Origin: Stictocephala bisonia
Lineage: Eukaryota > Arthropoda > Insecta > Hemiptera > Membracidae
Direction of reading: 5' to 3'
NCBI GenBank assembly: GCA_035578905.1
Contig: JAQJVL010000739.1
Location: forward strand, 146,001-210,000
DNA: 64,000 nt
The position numbers and the translations under genes are program-made. The stretch's first letter is position 1; every line of letters starts with the position of its first letter. Below, in pieces: positions 1 through 12,275 of this stretch. The notes below the pieces were generated by a model that was given only the letters and a program-made list of their open reading frames with translations, had not been told where the DNA came from and did not search any database.

Positions 1-1469
1 AATTGTAATTACAATAGATATCTTAGTTAACTTTGTTATCCAGATAATATGTTAAAAAAGCACATGGAATAAATGAATACTGGTACTTAGAAGTATAATA
101 ACATTGGTATAATATAACACTTAAAATTTACTACCAAAATAATTCAAATGACATTTATATTTATTAGGTAAATAAGTAACACATATGAAAAATAACCTTA
201 ACATTGTAACATTTGGTACAACACTTATCAAAGTGGAACCTGAAAAATAAATTTGCAATTTAAAAAAACGTTTAGAAATATATTTATCATTTTTTCTCGA
301 ATTTTCAAATTTTTCTTTAATTTGTTAGGTATCTTGACATTAATTAATTGACATTGATCATATTCATTTTGGTGCTGCTTTTAGTTGGAACCTTATCTAT
401 GTATTTGAATATTATGGTATGGGACATTGTCCGGTACAATGACATAGTTGGGTGGCAATTTTAGCAAAATAATCTATTTAGCTCACTTCTCATAGTTGTT
501 TGAATTCATTTGTCCATGGTAATCAACTATACTAAAACTCAAATTAATTTAATTAACACCATTGTGGAGTAAACAATATACATTTCTGTGTCGAATTATT
601 TACCATATGATTATAGTATCTGAATTATTTACCATATGTGTACAGTATATTAAAACAAAGCAACTGCTGTGAGTCCTTATTTTATTTCAAGGGAAGATTC
701 GGCTACGTTTGGTCTCGGTCACCGCTGTTGCCAGTTCTCACCTAGACTGCGCCCTACATACAACACTGTTCAGCGCTGGCCATTCATTCCGCCAAGTGAT
801 GTGTTTAGTTGCTCGCCGGTTTTTTGGATATGCCTCTACTTTAACATTATTAAGCCTACTATTACAAATCAATTATTCTTCCCTTGCATTGATTAACAAT
901 AAGTTTGTTAATGCTAGGGCGGATACTGTTTATTCATCACTATTTCCCTATTATTAATAAAAATAATTAGTATGTATGCGTAATATTGTAAAATCAAGTA
1001 ATTTACAAATGCAGTGAAAATCATAACAAGAATATGATAAGAATTAACTATTACTTCACCATCAAAGTATAACACGTAGTATATATAATCTTTTAATATA
1101 TAAAAATGAGTACCTGAAATTGTTGTCACTTCATCACTTGACAACAATTTCCTGACACCAACAGATTTCCTTCGTCTTTTTCCAAAAGTTCACTAATTTT
1201 TCGTAGAATGTCCTTCAGGAAAGGAAAATGAATGTTTCTGCAACTTATTTATATTTGTTTATATAAACATCTGTTTTATTTTATTTCTTGGTCATAAGGT
1301 GGTTACTGAAATAGACTTTTGCATCTTGGTAAAAATTAATATACTGTATGAAATGTTGGTAAATAAATTAATTTTATACTAAGATATATACCAATATTTC
1401 GTACAGTATATTAGTTTTTGACTGAGTGCAATGCAATTTTGTCAGTCCTATTTATATTATAATCCCGTT
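1..1469. other. AT-rich intergenic DNA, no gene seen
   Basis: The stretch is strongly AT-rich with stops in all frames. Short frames near 669-957 show no family resemblance and no splice context. I see no RNA gene, TIR or tandem array. Confidence 0.6.
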
Positions 1470-1932
1470 TATCGTATGGGTGAAAAATTGTAGAGTTCGC
1501 TCCAGGGAGGGTTTTTGGTTTGGCTTTATTCACATCTGACTCTAGGGCTCCGCCCCACTGGCCTTTAAAGTGTCAATATTACTCTTAAGGAGTGATTTTA
1601 TTCATTTAATTAATCATCAGCTGTAAAAAAATTAAATTAATTGAAAACTTTTCAAACACACCCATAATTAGGTTAAAGAAATTTTTCTCTCGATTCCTAA
1701 TATACCATCAAATCTTTGAAAAGACTATATTGTGATACAGTCCAAATGTCCCGAAAAGGCCGCAGGCCGAGTTGAACAAAGGTGCTAAAGGCAAGTTTCC
1801 AAGCGAGACTGCAGGCCGAACTTCCCTCACGAGCGCAGGGAGTGTCGGGCTGGCATTTGAAGCTACCATTAATAAGCTAAAAAATTACTGTGTATATGTT
1901 AATCCTGTAGTAAGACACGGGTAAACAGCTAG
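1470..1932 (+). mobile_element. Helitron-like remnant ending in CTAG
   Basis: The segment ends ACGGGTAAACAGCTAG followed by T, close to the CGGGTTCAGCTAG-T ends of the two clear Helitrons at 11678 and 12153. Near 1545-1565 it carries a CCGCCCCACTGGCC stretch that recurs in related form at about 49918-49935 and 11310-11330. It contains no coding capacity. The left boundary is a guess, because no clean TC start could be fixed. Confidence 0.35.
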
Positions 1933-2219
1933 TATATGATACGAGTCTAATATAAATAATTATAGCGTTCATACTACTATAGACTATATCATTATGACTA
2001 AACGTAGAGACTGTAATTCAAATATGTTCATTATTATATAGTAGAGCTGAGCAGCATAGAGACATTTCTAGATTAATCTAAAAGTAACAGATGTTCAAAC
2101 GTAAATAATGGTATTTATAGTATTTTAACAACTCTAATGCAATGTTTATAATGTTCATGAGATTATAGATATTTCATAATGTTAGAATTACGTTTGTTTT
2201 CAGTGGAAGTTTAGTTTGA

Positions 2220-2335
2220 TCTGTGTGTATAAAAACGAGTGTACGTGTATGTCTCTTTTCCTCTATGCATTACTACATCATTCATCCTATCGTTATGAAA
2301 CTTTAGGAAGTTATATAGTCTCCCGCCGAACCCAA
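2220..2335 (+). mobile_element. Helitron 5'-end-like fragment
   Basis: The piece starts TCTGTGTGTATAAAAACGAG after an A/T-rich flank and contains ATGAAACTTTAGGA followed by a TCTCCCG stretch. The Helitrons at 11156 and 11682 have the same order of motifs: TCTATATTTATAAAAGAGG, then CATGAAACTTTAGGATGTTG and ACTCCCGAG. It is probably a diverged relative truncated before its 3' end. No hairpin or CTAG terminus follows at the expected distance. Confidence 0.4.
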
Positions 2336-5318
2336 ATTTATAAAATAACATAACAATAAATACTAAAAAAAACCTAGTTACATTCTTTCTGTTAAAGTTC
2401 AGAAAAATGACAACTCTTCACGCAAACTGCACACAATTGCCGCTCTTTTTAAAACTAAATAAAATATTAAAATACGTTGGATATAGTATCTTTAGATCTA
2501 CGCTATGTACGAATTTCATTCGAACTTCCACGTAATCTGGACAAACAGCATTATAAATTAAGAACACGTTTATATGTGGGCAGTTTTAATAAAACAATCT
2601 TAATTAGTGAGCGACAAAAAGCAGAGTAACTACCGCGTGAGCGATGTATGGTTGCCATACGTCTAGTTACATTGGCTGAAGGCTGAAACCAGTCATTTTT
2701 TCTGTAGAGATTACTTTTTAGTAAAGAATCATCGTTTTTAATGACTTCAAAAATTCAGTACATCACATGTCACTGTAAACTTTGATGCTCAGACAGTCTA
2801 CCCCTAAACTTTGATGCTGTAAACTTCTACCCTCTCCACTGACAGTCTATTTCGATTGGGTGTCCAGACATTTTTAATTAGTGAAAAAACTCATTCAACT
2901 GATGCTGATGTACGATGTACTGGATAGAGAAAGAGCAAACTCCAACACTCTTTCAAAATGTTCACACTTATTTTCGGCCAAGTTTAAGGGTTAAATTATT
3001 ATTTTTTTTAAGGGAGGGAAGTGTGTGATCGTGTAATAATGCATAATATACGAATCATCATACAACACACAACCTCTCACGATTGACAACTGCCAACATT
3101 AGTAACACATCTTTGCATTCTTTACAATATTAAATAATTAAGATATTGTAATATGAACTTAAAGAACAAAAGATATGGACATTTACCAGGCTTTTATTTT
3201 GTACGGTACGAACACGGACACATAATGTAAAAAAAACCGTCCGTACAAAATACGGACGTATGGCATCCCTACCTATAGGTATTGATGGATCATCAGTGAC
3301 TGATTTAGACCTTTTGCGGCCCTCTCCACCAGTGATGAAAAATATTCAGATGTTTGTACCTTTAGCTAGTTTGGTAAATGAAAACTTGTATTATAGGCTA
3401 GTATTTAGTTTGTTTAATTAAAAAAAAATTGTTTTCTTAATTAAACAAGAAGATTTATTTATTGCAATATTTCGATTGCATAAATAAATCAATAAAACTT
3501 TTTCCATGGGGGTCACCCATTTGATTACATACTCTAAACAACCGTAGTCTTTAAATTGGAATATAATATTTATAAATGAAACGACAATAAGTAAACTTCC
3601 AGACCACTTAAGAGTAAACGTTCTAGAATTTAGACAGACTACAAACAACAACCTTATTCACATGTAGTTAAAATTTCACTGACTTATCTTCAGTACTTAA
3701 TGTTTTAGAAATTTTTAAAGTTGAGCTTTACTCCAAAAGTTCTAAAGTTTCGTGTGTTTTGAATTATACCTGCTATAAAAATTCGTAAAGTATCTTAAAA
3801 AAACATGTAAGTAATATGAAATTACGTAGAATTAAATAAGCTAAATTTTGATGTACAACACAACAAAATCGAATGAGTTCTTATTTTGTAGCAGAGGTTC
3901 AAACTCGAGTACATTGCTTTTTGAATCCGACAGTACTCGCTCGTCACACCTGTCGATTGTGTTATGCCGTGCTTGCTTTTGTGTGCGTTATTGTATCATG
4001 ACCTTTTTAACTGGAATATCGTTACTGGAATATTTAATTGAATGGATAATTTTAACCAAATTTGGATATATATTTAACACGTTTGGTTAAAAGAGTGGAA
4101 AAAGAAAATGTTGCGGAAAGTGCGTGAAAAAACAGACACGTATTCCCATAAAATTACTTTTAAAATTTTAAAGGATAAATTCCCAGATGATTATAAAAAC
4201 TATTTCATAACGTCGTATAGATAATTTTATTTTTTTGTAAAAAAATGCTATCCCTTGGTTGGCAAAAATGGCATAATTACATTAGATAATAATACAAAAA
4301 ATAATACAAACATTAGATCAACAATTACTACCGGACTATTTATTTTATATGTTACATACCTTGTTCTGCTGACAAATATTTTCAAGATATATTGTATTTT
4401 ATTATTTGATATATATATAGTTATTCATATATGCAATTTTAAATTTTCCTCAAATTGATACCAATATCATATTTACAATCAATCTCACAAAATTGTAAGC
4501 CTTGCGCTCATTGTCTCCCCCACTTTCATAAAAAAATACGGTGGGAAGGGGTACCCACCGTAACAATACAAAATTAGAAAAAAAAAAAAAAAAACTGATA
4601 GTAGAATACAGTAGGGTAACGTAGCAAATAGTGTAAGCTAGCCTTCTCATGAATCTTAAATTTTTTTATCTTTGGAACTCTACCCCAAGTATAAAAATGG
4701 CCGAATATTTTAGAAAAACAAAGTAGCTATTTAGTTTTAAAATATAGCGAATCGAGTGGAATATCGCGTGTATAAGCTCAGAAACAAAATTTAAAGAAAG
4801 AAACAAAATAAATAAATAATAAAGCCCTATGTTTCTCTCTCTTCTTGTAAAGTCGTGTCCACTTTATCACCCGACCTCCGTACCGTCCCAAGCTAAAATG
4901 CATGTTCAGGAATACTCACATATTCACAATTGCTCCAGAGTAAATGAATTTATAAAGAAAGGTAATTTATAAAGGTCATTTATTTGTAATTTTATAAGAA
5001 GGTAACTTCGAAGCAAATATTTTTCCTAAACGGTACAAGGACAGAAAAATATGACAGCCGGAGTCTTTTTGAAAACTTGAAGTCATTGGGCGAGATAGTA
5101 TTTGGGAACTTCGTACCACTCCGGGTGTCTTCCGTTGAACAGCCAATGAGAAGACTTGGGACGGTAAAACGACAAAAGTGATATTTAAATATTGTGCAAT
5201 GTGAAAAAAAAAAAAAAAATAAATAAAGTACGAATTTAAAAAAGTTTTCTTGATTATCATAGTACGTGTTGGTGAATGAATTTAATACAATATTAATATA
5301 AACTGAACAAATACTATC
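2336..5318. other. AT-rich intergenic DNA, no gene seen
   Basis: Nothing here is recognisable as a gene. Frames near 3418-3651, 3848-4090 and 4255-4650 are low-complexity or Phe/Ile/Asn-rich translations of AT-rich DNA. Poly(A) runs occur near 4579 and 5202. Confidence 0.55.
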
Positions 5319-5359
5319 GTGATTGATTAAGGTAAACTTGGTTTACCAAAATCGATCAC
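5319..5359. repeat. Imperfect hairpin
   Basis: GTGATTGATT at the left pairs with AATCGATCAC at the right with one G.T position. Inside it, GGTAAAC (5331-5337) pairs perfectly with GTTTACC (5341-5347) around a 3-nt loop. It may be the remnant of a small inverted-repeat element. I see no target duplication. Confidence 0.4.
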
Positions 5360-5506
5360 CATAACATTCGTAGCCTACATATTGCACTTGTTTTTTGTAA
5401 ACACAGTATAAGTATTATATTGTATGAAATTTGCATTGTGTGACGTTCACTTGTGTATTGAAATAAAATGGTTAAACTATTATTAAATTGCTCAAATAAG
5501 ATGTAA

Positions 5507-6940
5507 ATAAATATAAATAAATAAATAAATAAACTTTTTATTGCGTAGTAACAATTTTTGACATGTCATGCAATCGTCAACATAATATAAGTATAATATA
5601 TAAAATGTATTAACATTCTAAAACTAAACAACAAATTGTCATTCACTCCACATTCAAATACATATATTTCTAACATTCATACAGCCACAATCACACTGCC
5701 TTCCTGTCCTGCTATTTAATCTTAATCTTCCCAGCGACTCATCATGAACTCATCCACAGAATAGAACGCTTCAGACACCAAGAGGTGTCTAAGTCGAGTT
5801 TTGAATTGAGTTTGGTTATTAATTGGAAATCCTTCAGGGAGTTTGTTGATTAGTCTGACACCAACCTGATTTGGCATGTGGTCTGATAGTGGTAATCTAT
5901 GTTGCTGTGTTCGGAGGTTGTCCCTGCCTCTAGTGTAGTATTGGTGAACGTTTCTGCCACGAATCAAGGAAGAACGTGATCTGCAGTATAGTATCACCTC
6001 ATACATATAAAGGCAAGGTAAAGTCAGCAATTTTAACTCCCTAAAAGAATTCCGGCACGACTCTCTGTGGTTCAGTTTAGCAATTATTCTGACAGCCTTT
6101 TTTGAAGTTTAAAAACTCTTTCCATTTTGCTTTTTGCACAACCTCTCCAAAGTCTCACTCCGTATGCCAGATGTGAATGTACCATGCCATAGTAGGCCAT
6201 GATTAAGACGTTAGGCACACAGAACTTTGCAAGATTGCGCAATGCATATATGCCTGAAGCAACTCTACCACAAACGTGGTCTATATGGTCGTTCCATGTC
6301 AGTCCCCTATCAAGGAACATTCCAAGGAATTTTGTAGACTTTACCACCTCTAAAAGAGTGTCATCCAAGAAGACATGAGGTTGAGAATGGAGTTCCTGCT
6401 GTCGGAGACAAAAACTGATTACGTTGGATTTGGTTTGGTTTGATTTTAGATTCAGTTCACCCTCCAAGCCATCGACAACAGTGTCTAGAAGTTTATTGAT
6501 TGCATAAATTGTAGATCTTTCCTTTCTAAATCCAAATTGCTCTGGATTCAATAAATTGTGACTCTTAATGAAGCTTGAAAGTCTATCATAGAAGATCCTT
6601 TCGTAAATCTTACTAAAGACAGGAAGAATTGAAATTGGACGATAATTGCTCTTGAGTAAAGGGTCGTCTTTTTTGTAAATTGGAATAACTTTTGCTGTCT
6701 TCAAAAGTGACGGAAAACGTCCTGATTCAAATGAAAAATTTATCAATTTTGTGAGTGGCTTCAGCAAGTGCTGACAGCACTGTTTTAAAAGCCATACAGA
6801 CAACCCATTGGCATCGCAGGTTTTTTTTTGGGCGTAGTCTCTGAATGGCACTAGCCACCTCCTTCTCACATACCGGGGTCAAGGCCATAGATGCAACTGG
6901 TTCTGAAATATAGTTTATGAATTGGGGTTTGTTATACATT
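5507..6940 (-). pseudogene. LINE ORF2 3' half, RT core deleted
   Basis: This is the 3' half of a non-LTR retrotransposon ORF2, encoding what was a reverse transcriptase that copied its own mRNA at the target site. Reading from 6940 down, the frame starts upstream of RT, shifts near 6830, and runs through fingers motifs including YRPISILPVFSKIYERI and QFGFRKERST. It then jumps near 6460 directly to the post-RT thumb region (STKFLGMFLDRGLTWNDHI). The segment that should hold the GVPQGS and YADD motifs is missing in frame, so it cannot be catalytic. A second frameshift near 6084 precedes the C-terminal domain (5722-6030), which ends near FYSVDEF. The 3' end carries AATAAA and a tail of TTTA-type repeats near 5507-5540. 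It belongs to the same broad group as the LINE pieces at 14.4 and 27.3 kb. Confidence 0.85.
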
Positions 6941-7024
6941 GAGTCCGGTAAAGCTACAGTGGTAAAATACAGTGGTAAAAAAATGTTCTGCTCGGTTTTA
7001 TTTTTGATTTAATGCATTTTCAAT

Positions 7025-8215
7025 TACTTGAGTATCCACCGACCTAATTGGGTAGCTCGTGATCAACTTGTGGCAGCCACACTGATCAACTTGGGTAGTC
7101 ATCGTGATGGACTTGGCTAGCACTCGTGATTAACATGGCTAAAACTCATGCTCAGCTAGGGTAATACCCGTGATCAACTTGGGCAGCCTCCGTAATGGAC
7201 TTGGCCAGCACCCGTGATCAACATAGCTAACACTAATGATCAACTCGTGTAGTATCCATAATAAACTTGGCCATCCACCGTCATGGACTTGGCTAGCACT
7301 CGTGGCTAGTCAGTCAGTAATGGGTGGCTAGTCAAGTAGACCACAAGTGCTAACCAACGTAATCACTGGTGATTACACAAGTTCAGTTCACCAAGGGTTC
7401 TACTCAAAGTAATTATGGGCGGCTACCTAAATTGACCGTGTTCTACCTAAGATTATTAGAGGTCCTACCTAAGTTGACCACAGGCTCTAATCAAAATAAT
7501 CAGGAATGGCTTCTCAAGTTGACCACGGGTCCTACGCAAAGTAATCCAGGTACTATCCGAGTTGACCCAAGATAATCACACTTATTACCCTCAAGTTGAC
7601 CACTGGTGCTACTCAAAGTAATGACTGATAATACCTAAGTTGACTAAAATTAATCCCCAACGTAATCACAGGTACTACTTAAGTTGACCACGAATACTAC
7701 CCAAGGTAATCAGGTGTGTCTACCCAAATTGACCATGGTTGCTACCCAAGGTAATCAGAGATAATACCATAGAGGACCAAGAGTACTACCCAAGATAATC
7801 ACAGGTACTACCCAATTTGACCATGGGAGCTACCCAAGTCAGTAAAAGGTACTACTCAAATTGATCACTGATATTACCCAAGTGTGGCCACACAAGTTGA
7901 TCACGGGTGCTTCCCGAGGTAATCACATATTCTACCAGACAAGACCAGGGGCACTACCTAAGATAATCGAAGGTACTACCCAAGTTGACCACGGGTGCTA
8001 CTTAAGGTTATCACAGGTTTTACCCAAGTTGACTACAGGTACTACCCAAGTTAATTAGGCGTGGCTACTCAAATTAAGTACGGGTTCTCCCCTAATGGCT
8101 ACTCAAGTTGACAACAAGTGCTACCAAATTTAATAAGAGGTGGCTACTCAAGTTGACCATGGGTCCTACCCAAAGTATTCACAGGTACTACCCAAGTTGA
8201 CCACCTGTGCTTGGA
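7025..8215. repeat. Diverged 22-23 bp minisatellite with orientation switch
   Basis: From about 7340 to 8215 the unit reads roughly GGTACTACCCAAGTTGACCAC with variants such as GGTGCTACCCAAGGTAATCAC. From about 7030 to 7320 the same unit appears as its reverse complement (GTGATCAACTTGGGTAG and GTGATGGACTTGGCTAGCAC). The array is therefore bidirectional, with a junction near 7320-7365. Units differ by many substitutions, which suggests an old array. Reading frames inside it (7369-7575, 7861-8058) are artefacts of the repeat. Confidence 0.85.
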
Positions 8216-10874
8216 TTGCAATAAACAAACGGGGGTTCTACAAACATGTTTCGGTTTTGCTATTTGAAATGTAACTAAACTGTATCTTTAAATAACTATT
8301 AAATAACTATAAAGCATTTTTTATCCTTAACAAATATCCGTAAACAAACTCTTAAGACTGCGTTATTGTAAAAAAAATTAAAGTATAATGAAAATTAGGA
8401 GTAAAGAAAATGCTTGATAATACAACTAAAAGTACAAAAAAATAATCAAACAAATTCTGAGTACAGAATTATTTTTACAATAACAAATTATGCTTCCTTG
8501 TTTCCTTCATCACAGCAAATTTGTTTATCGCTTTTTCTTCATCCGCATTTATGTCCCTTCATCGCTACATTTAGATCTTAGATGTGTTTTGAGAGTTCGA
8601 GCAGCAGATGATAGATGCGTGTCTGCGGTGAGTGGAAGCAATGGTCTTTCTATCACTTATGTCATTAATACCATACTTAATACTTATTGTACATTCAAAT
8701 AATATTGGTATCTTTCTAAAAAGTCAGAAGTTAGGTACCGTACTACAAACTAATCAAATACATTTTAAAACCTAAAGAGCAGGTAACATTGATTGCAAAG
8801 AATGAATGTTCTGTAAAATGTTGCTATCGAAAATAATACGATTAGGGGCCTTGTCCATTTTTTGCTGATTTTTTCATTGTAGATACATGATGGTTTTACT
8901 TAACGGAAAAGCTAGAAAAAATACGGAAATGAGAAAAACAAAAAAAATTGTTGTAACTTTGGCGATGTCGGTACTCAAATTGTGCGGAATGTGCCCTGAT
9001 CTAATGAACTTAATCGAGTTAATACATGGCAATCGAATCACGTTAGCGCCGGAAATATGCCAATTTCAGTGGGTTACGTTCTGTTAGGATATGGCTAGGT
9101 TGGTTTTTGATAGGTTAGGTAATGTTATGCTAGTTTAGGTTATGTTAGGTTTAGGTATGGACTAAAGTAAGTAATTTGTAGTCATTGTTGATCGACGTGA
9201 CGGCTGCATCACATCTAGCAGCATTATGACGTTCTGAGGACGTTTACTCGCTTACCTCTCACAAATTTAGCTACTTCTGCGTTGTAAGTCTTACATAAAT
9301 TGTTTGAGTTGTACGGGTGTTTTATTCCAACAAGTCCATCGTCATCATTAAGACCATGGGAGTTACTGCTAACCAAGGGTTCTTGCTCTTCACTTATGAC
9401 CAGTCCGCTGAGTTTTATTTTTCTGACCAACTGTTCTTCGAGGTCTCTACGTGCCTAAAGAGTTATGAACGATAATGTAGGCTACTCTATGAATGATTTA
9501 CAATTCATAAAAATACGATATTCTTACTATACAGATTATTATTATTAATTTTTTTAATTCTCATCAAGAGGGTAGTTTCTAATGTTTAAAACTAAATACA
9601 GTATAGGCCTACTTATAATACATTAAAATCGAACCACACTTTACAATTAAAAACTAATTTAACTTGTCGAAGGTTAAAGCTGGAGAATCACTCTTATATT
9701 TTATAATATATTTCAATGTAAAGCGAATTTTTAACAACATTAAAAATCATGTAGTGTGAAAACCAACCAACAACGGAAAAAAACTTGTACGAAAATTTTT
9801 GTACGAACAAAATCGTGTTTGTTCAAAGAAGCCTTCGTATGAGCTACTCTATAGCCCTACTAAATCGTAACAAAGATACTTGGGAAGTTGGCATGTCCCA
9901 AGTGTCTTTCATAGGCTAATAATAATACAGTGTCGGTACTATTATGAACTACGCCCTCACTCATGCACGCATGACCACCATTGCCACCATACAGGCAGAC
10001 AAAATAGACACATTGTTACATTTATTAAGTTTTATTAATTTATTGTTCTTAATAATTATTATTTTCCCCTGAAATTTCGTACAATATTATATAAGTGTAT
10101 CTCTATATTTAAAATTATTGGTATAACAGACAATTCTTTTCTCACAACGATCAGCTCATTTTTTAACAATGGTCTTAAGAGTAGGTTTTAATTATTATGT
10201 AATTTCTTTTGTAAAAAATTACAAACTACAACTTGTAAAAACGTATAAAATACTGTTGGAATTTAGGTTAACTAAAAATTAGGTGAATGTATGCATTCTA
10301 AATTATCCTTTGGAACTCAGCTTATTTCAGTATTGTAATTTAGTACTAATTTAACTAAGAATAAAAAGTGGAAAATGAAATGGAATGTGATATGTGGTAA
10401 TAAGTGATTAGAAATGTTAGCCAGCAGAACGAGAAGTAAGCCAAGTAAGCCATGATCAGTGCCCATAAGCATTGGAAGGTGGTTTTGGTTTGTTTAAAAA
10501 GAGATCCCGTTTTGTAATGTACGTTTATGGTTTTAGAGTATTCTTTAAACATACATGAATATAAGCATTGATGTTATACACATGTATATAATCAAGGGTC
10601 TAAGTAAGTCAGGAGAGTAGTAAGGTATCCTGGATGTGTATAGGAATGAAATGAAACAAACGATAAATTATTTTATGTTGATTTAAACTGAATAATAAGT
10701 ATTTAATTTTATTATATTTTTCAAACGTTATGTTTCCATTCCTGCAATGCTAAATTGATATAATGGAAGGAAATTAACTGTTAAGATGGATGTTTATTGA
10801 TTTTTAATAAAATTATGTTGTTTAAATGTTTTGATATTACTTTTTACATACTCTAAAACCTTGGGCGTTCAAGT
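8216..10874. other. AT-rich intergenic DNA, no gene seen
   Basis: No gene is supported. Around 9092-9155 there is a run of TTAGGT/TAGGTTATG words, similar to that in the foldback element at 45.5 and 45.9 kb. Small frames at 8490-8702, 8887-9087, 9224-9430 and 10355-10552 show no motif, splice context or family likeness. Confidence 0.5.
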
Positions 10875-10879
10875 CAAAT

Positions 10880-10922
10880 GTTTCACGTGGACCCCCCTTC
10901 TGCAATATCTGGCTACGTCCCT
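10880..10922. mobile_element. hAT-like terminus remnant
   Basis: The sequence GACCCCCCTTC followed by TATCTGGCTACGTCCCTG looks like the right end of a hAT-type element. Its reverse complement starts CAGGGACGTAGCCAGA and matches the terminus at 57349. No partner end was found upstream, so it is probably a solo remnant. Confidence 0.4.
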
Positions 10923-10966
10923 GCTACCTACGTGGGAAGACGGAGAATTAATGATCAGTGAGATAA

Positions 10967-11155
10967 TTAATAAAGGCTTTGCCATTTATAGATATGGATA
11001 TAGACTATAATAGGCCTAATAATTAATAAAGGCTTTGCCATTTATAGATATGGATACATTCTTACATTCTTACATATGAGACGCCGACACAACGTTGTGC
11101 GTATTTTAAGGCGAATATGAATGGTTTTATGAGTGTTAGACTATAATAGGCCTAA
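10967..11155. repeat. Local duplication split by a SINE-tail fragment
   Basis: TAATAAAGGCTTTGCCATTT occurs at about 10967 and again at about 11026, both followed by ATAGATATGGATA. TAGACTATAATAGGCCTAAT occurs just after the first copy (about 11001) and at 11137-11156. In the second unit these two parts are separated by about 80 bp (11058-11136) that match 28487-28565 closely. The simplest reading is a tandem duplication of about 56 bp, with a minus-oriented SINE-like fragment in the second unit. Confidence 0.6.
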
Positions 11156-11678
11156 TCTATATTTATAAAAGAGGATGTTTGTATATATGTATATATATAT
11201 GTTTGAAGTTTATGCGCTGCCAAACCATCCAACCGATCGCCATGAAACTTTAGGATGTTGTCCTGTATACTCCCGAGATGGTTTCTGTGAAGTTTGATGC
11301 AGATCCGTCCACAGGGTCCCGCCCCACGAGCTCCTAAAGATCCCATGTTATTCAAATGGAGAATCTGAATTGTTTACAAAAAACATATGACTGTGTGGTT
11401 TAATGTAGTCTCACATGCCATAAGCAGATTGAAGTTCTCACAACAACAGTACTGTATATGTTTTGATTTATTGTAGTTCTACATTTCACCTTGAGAGTGT
11501 AGCACACACTACAAAAAACCTTTACATTTATACACCAAATAAGAAGACAAAAAATATTGTTTACCCTCTTGCACTCATTTAATAAATAATGTTTTTTTAT
11601 ATATAATTCTTTTTTTGCTTTATTTTGGTATGTCAATGAAAAATGAAAGGCGAAACAACGTCCGCCGGGTTCAGCTAG
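11156..11678 (+). mobile_element. Non-autonomous Helitron, copy 1
   Basis: A rolling-circle transposon copy with no coding capacity. It starts TCTATATTTATAAAAGAGG after an A and ends CCGCCGGGTTCAGCTAG before a T, which fits the Helitron rule of insertion between A and T with 5' TC and 3' CTRR. Upstream of the end, GGCG and CGCC could form the terminal hairpin stem. The middle carries the conserved CATGAAACTTTAGGATGTTG block. There are no TIRs and no target duplication, as expected. It is 523 bp and about 90% similar by eye to copy 2, which follows after 3 bp. Confidence 0.85.
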
Positions 11679-11681
11679 TAA

Positions 11682-11705
11682 TCTATATTTATAAAAGAGG
11701 ATGTT

Positions 11706-11763
<58 letters not shown>

Positions 11764-12153
11764 TGAAGTTTATGCACTGCCAAACCATCCAACCGATCGC
11801 CATGAAACTTTAGGATGTTGTCCTGTATACTCCCGAGATGGTTTCTGTGAAGTTTGATGCAGATCCGTCCACAGGGTCCTGCCCCAGGGGCTCCTAAAGA
11901 TCCCATGTTATTCAAATGGAGAATCTGAATTGTTTACAAAAAACATATGACTGTGTGATTTAATGTAGTTTCACATGCCTAAATCAGATTGAAGTTCTCA
12001 CAACAACAGTACTGTATATGTTTTGATTTATTGTAGTTCTACATTTCACCTTGAGAGTGTAGCATGGTTTTTTTCTATAATTCTTTTTATTGCTTTATTT
12101 TGGTATTTTAATGAAAAATGAAAGGCGAGACAACGTCCGCCGGGTTCAGCTAG
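11682..12153 (+). mobile_element. Non-autonomous Helitron, copy 2
   Basis: The second copy of the same family lies head-to-tail with copy 1 and is separated from it only by TAA. It starts TCTATATTTATAAAAG and ends GGTTCAGCTAG before T. The 3' hairpin is clearer here: GGCG, a bulged A, GAC, a loop AAC, then GTC and CGCC. Differences from copy 1 are a long TA run (11709-11760) and an internal deletion of roughly 90-100 bp near 12063. A mobile helper would have to be supplied elsewhere. A coding fragment of a different Helitron sits at 22.1-23.0 kb. Confidence 0.85.
11709..11760. repeat. (TA)n microsatellite
   Basis: About 26 TA units lie in Helitron copy 2, at the place where copy 1 has only a short TATATATAT stretch. 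The expansion arose after the two copies diverged. Confidence 0.95.
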
Positions 12154-12275
12154 TTAATTATAAAAGAAAATTGAATGTAAATAATATCTAACAAATTTTA
12201 TAGTCAAATTATGAAATTTCATCAGCTGATTTAAGTATGGTGTGGAGGGGACAGTGGAATAATCACATTTTCTAG

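Noticed and set aside
669..957. Overlapping plus-strand frames of 75 and 82 codons
   Set aside because: No family motif, no splice sites, and the two frames merely overlap in a less AT-rich patch.
7369..8058. Two frames of 65-68 codons
   Set aside because: They are translations of the 22-23 bp minisatellite.
9092..9155. Telomere-like TTAGG repeats
   Set aside because: TTAGGT words are irregular and interspersed; similar runs occur inside the foldback element at 45.5 and 45.9 kb.
11400..11915. A 171-codon minus-strand frame with a YIYIYI stretch
   Set aside because: It runs across two Helitron copies and the TA microsatellite; composition comes from the repeat.
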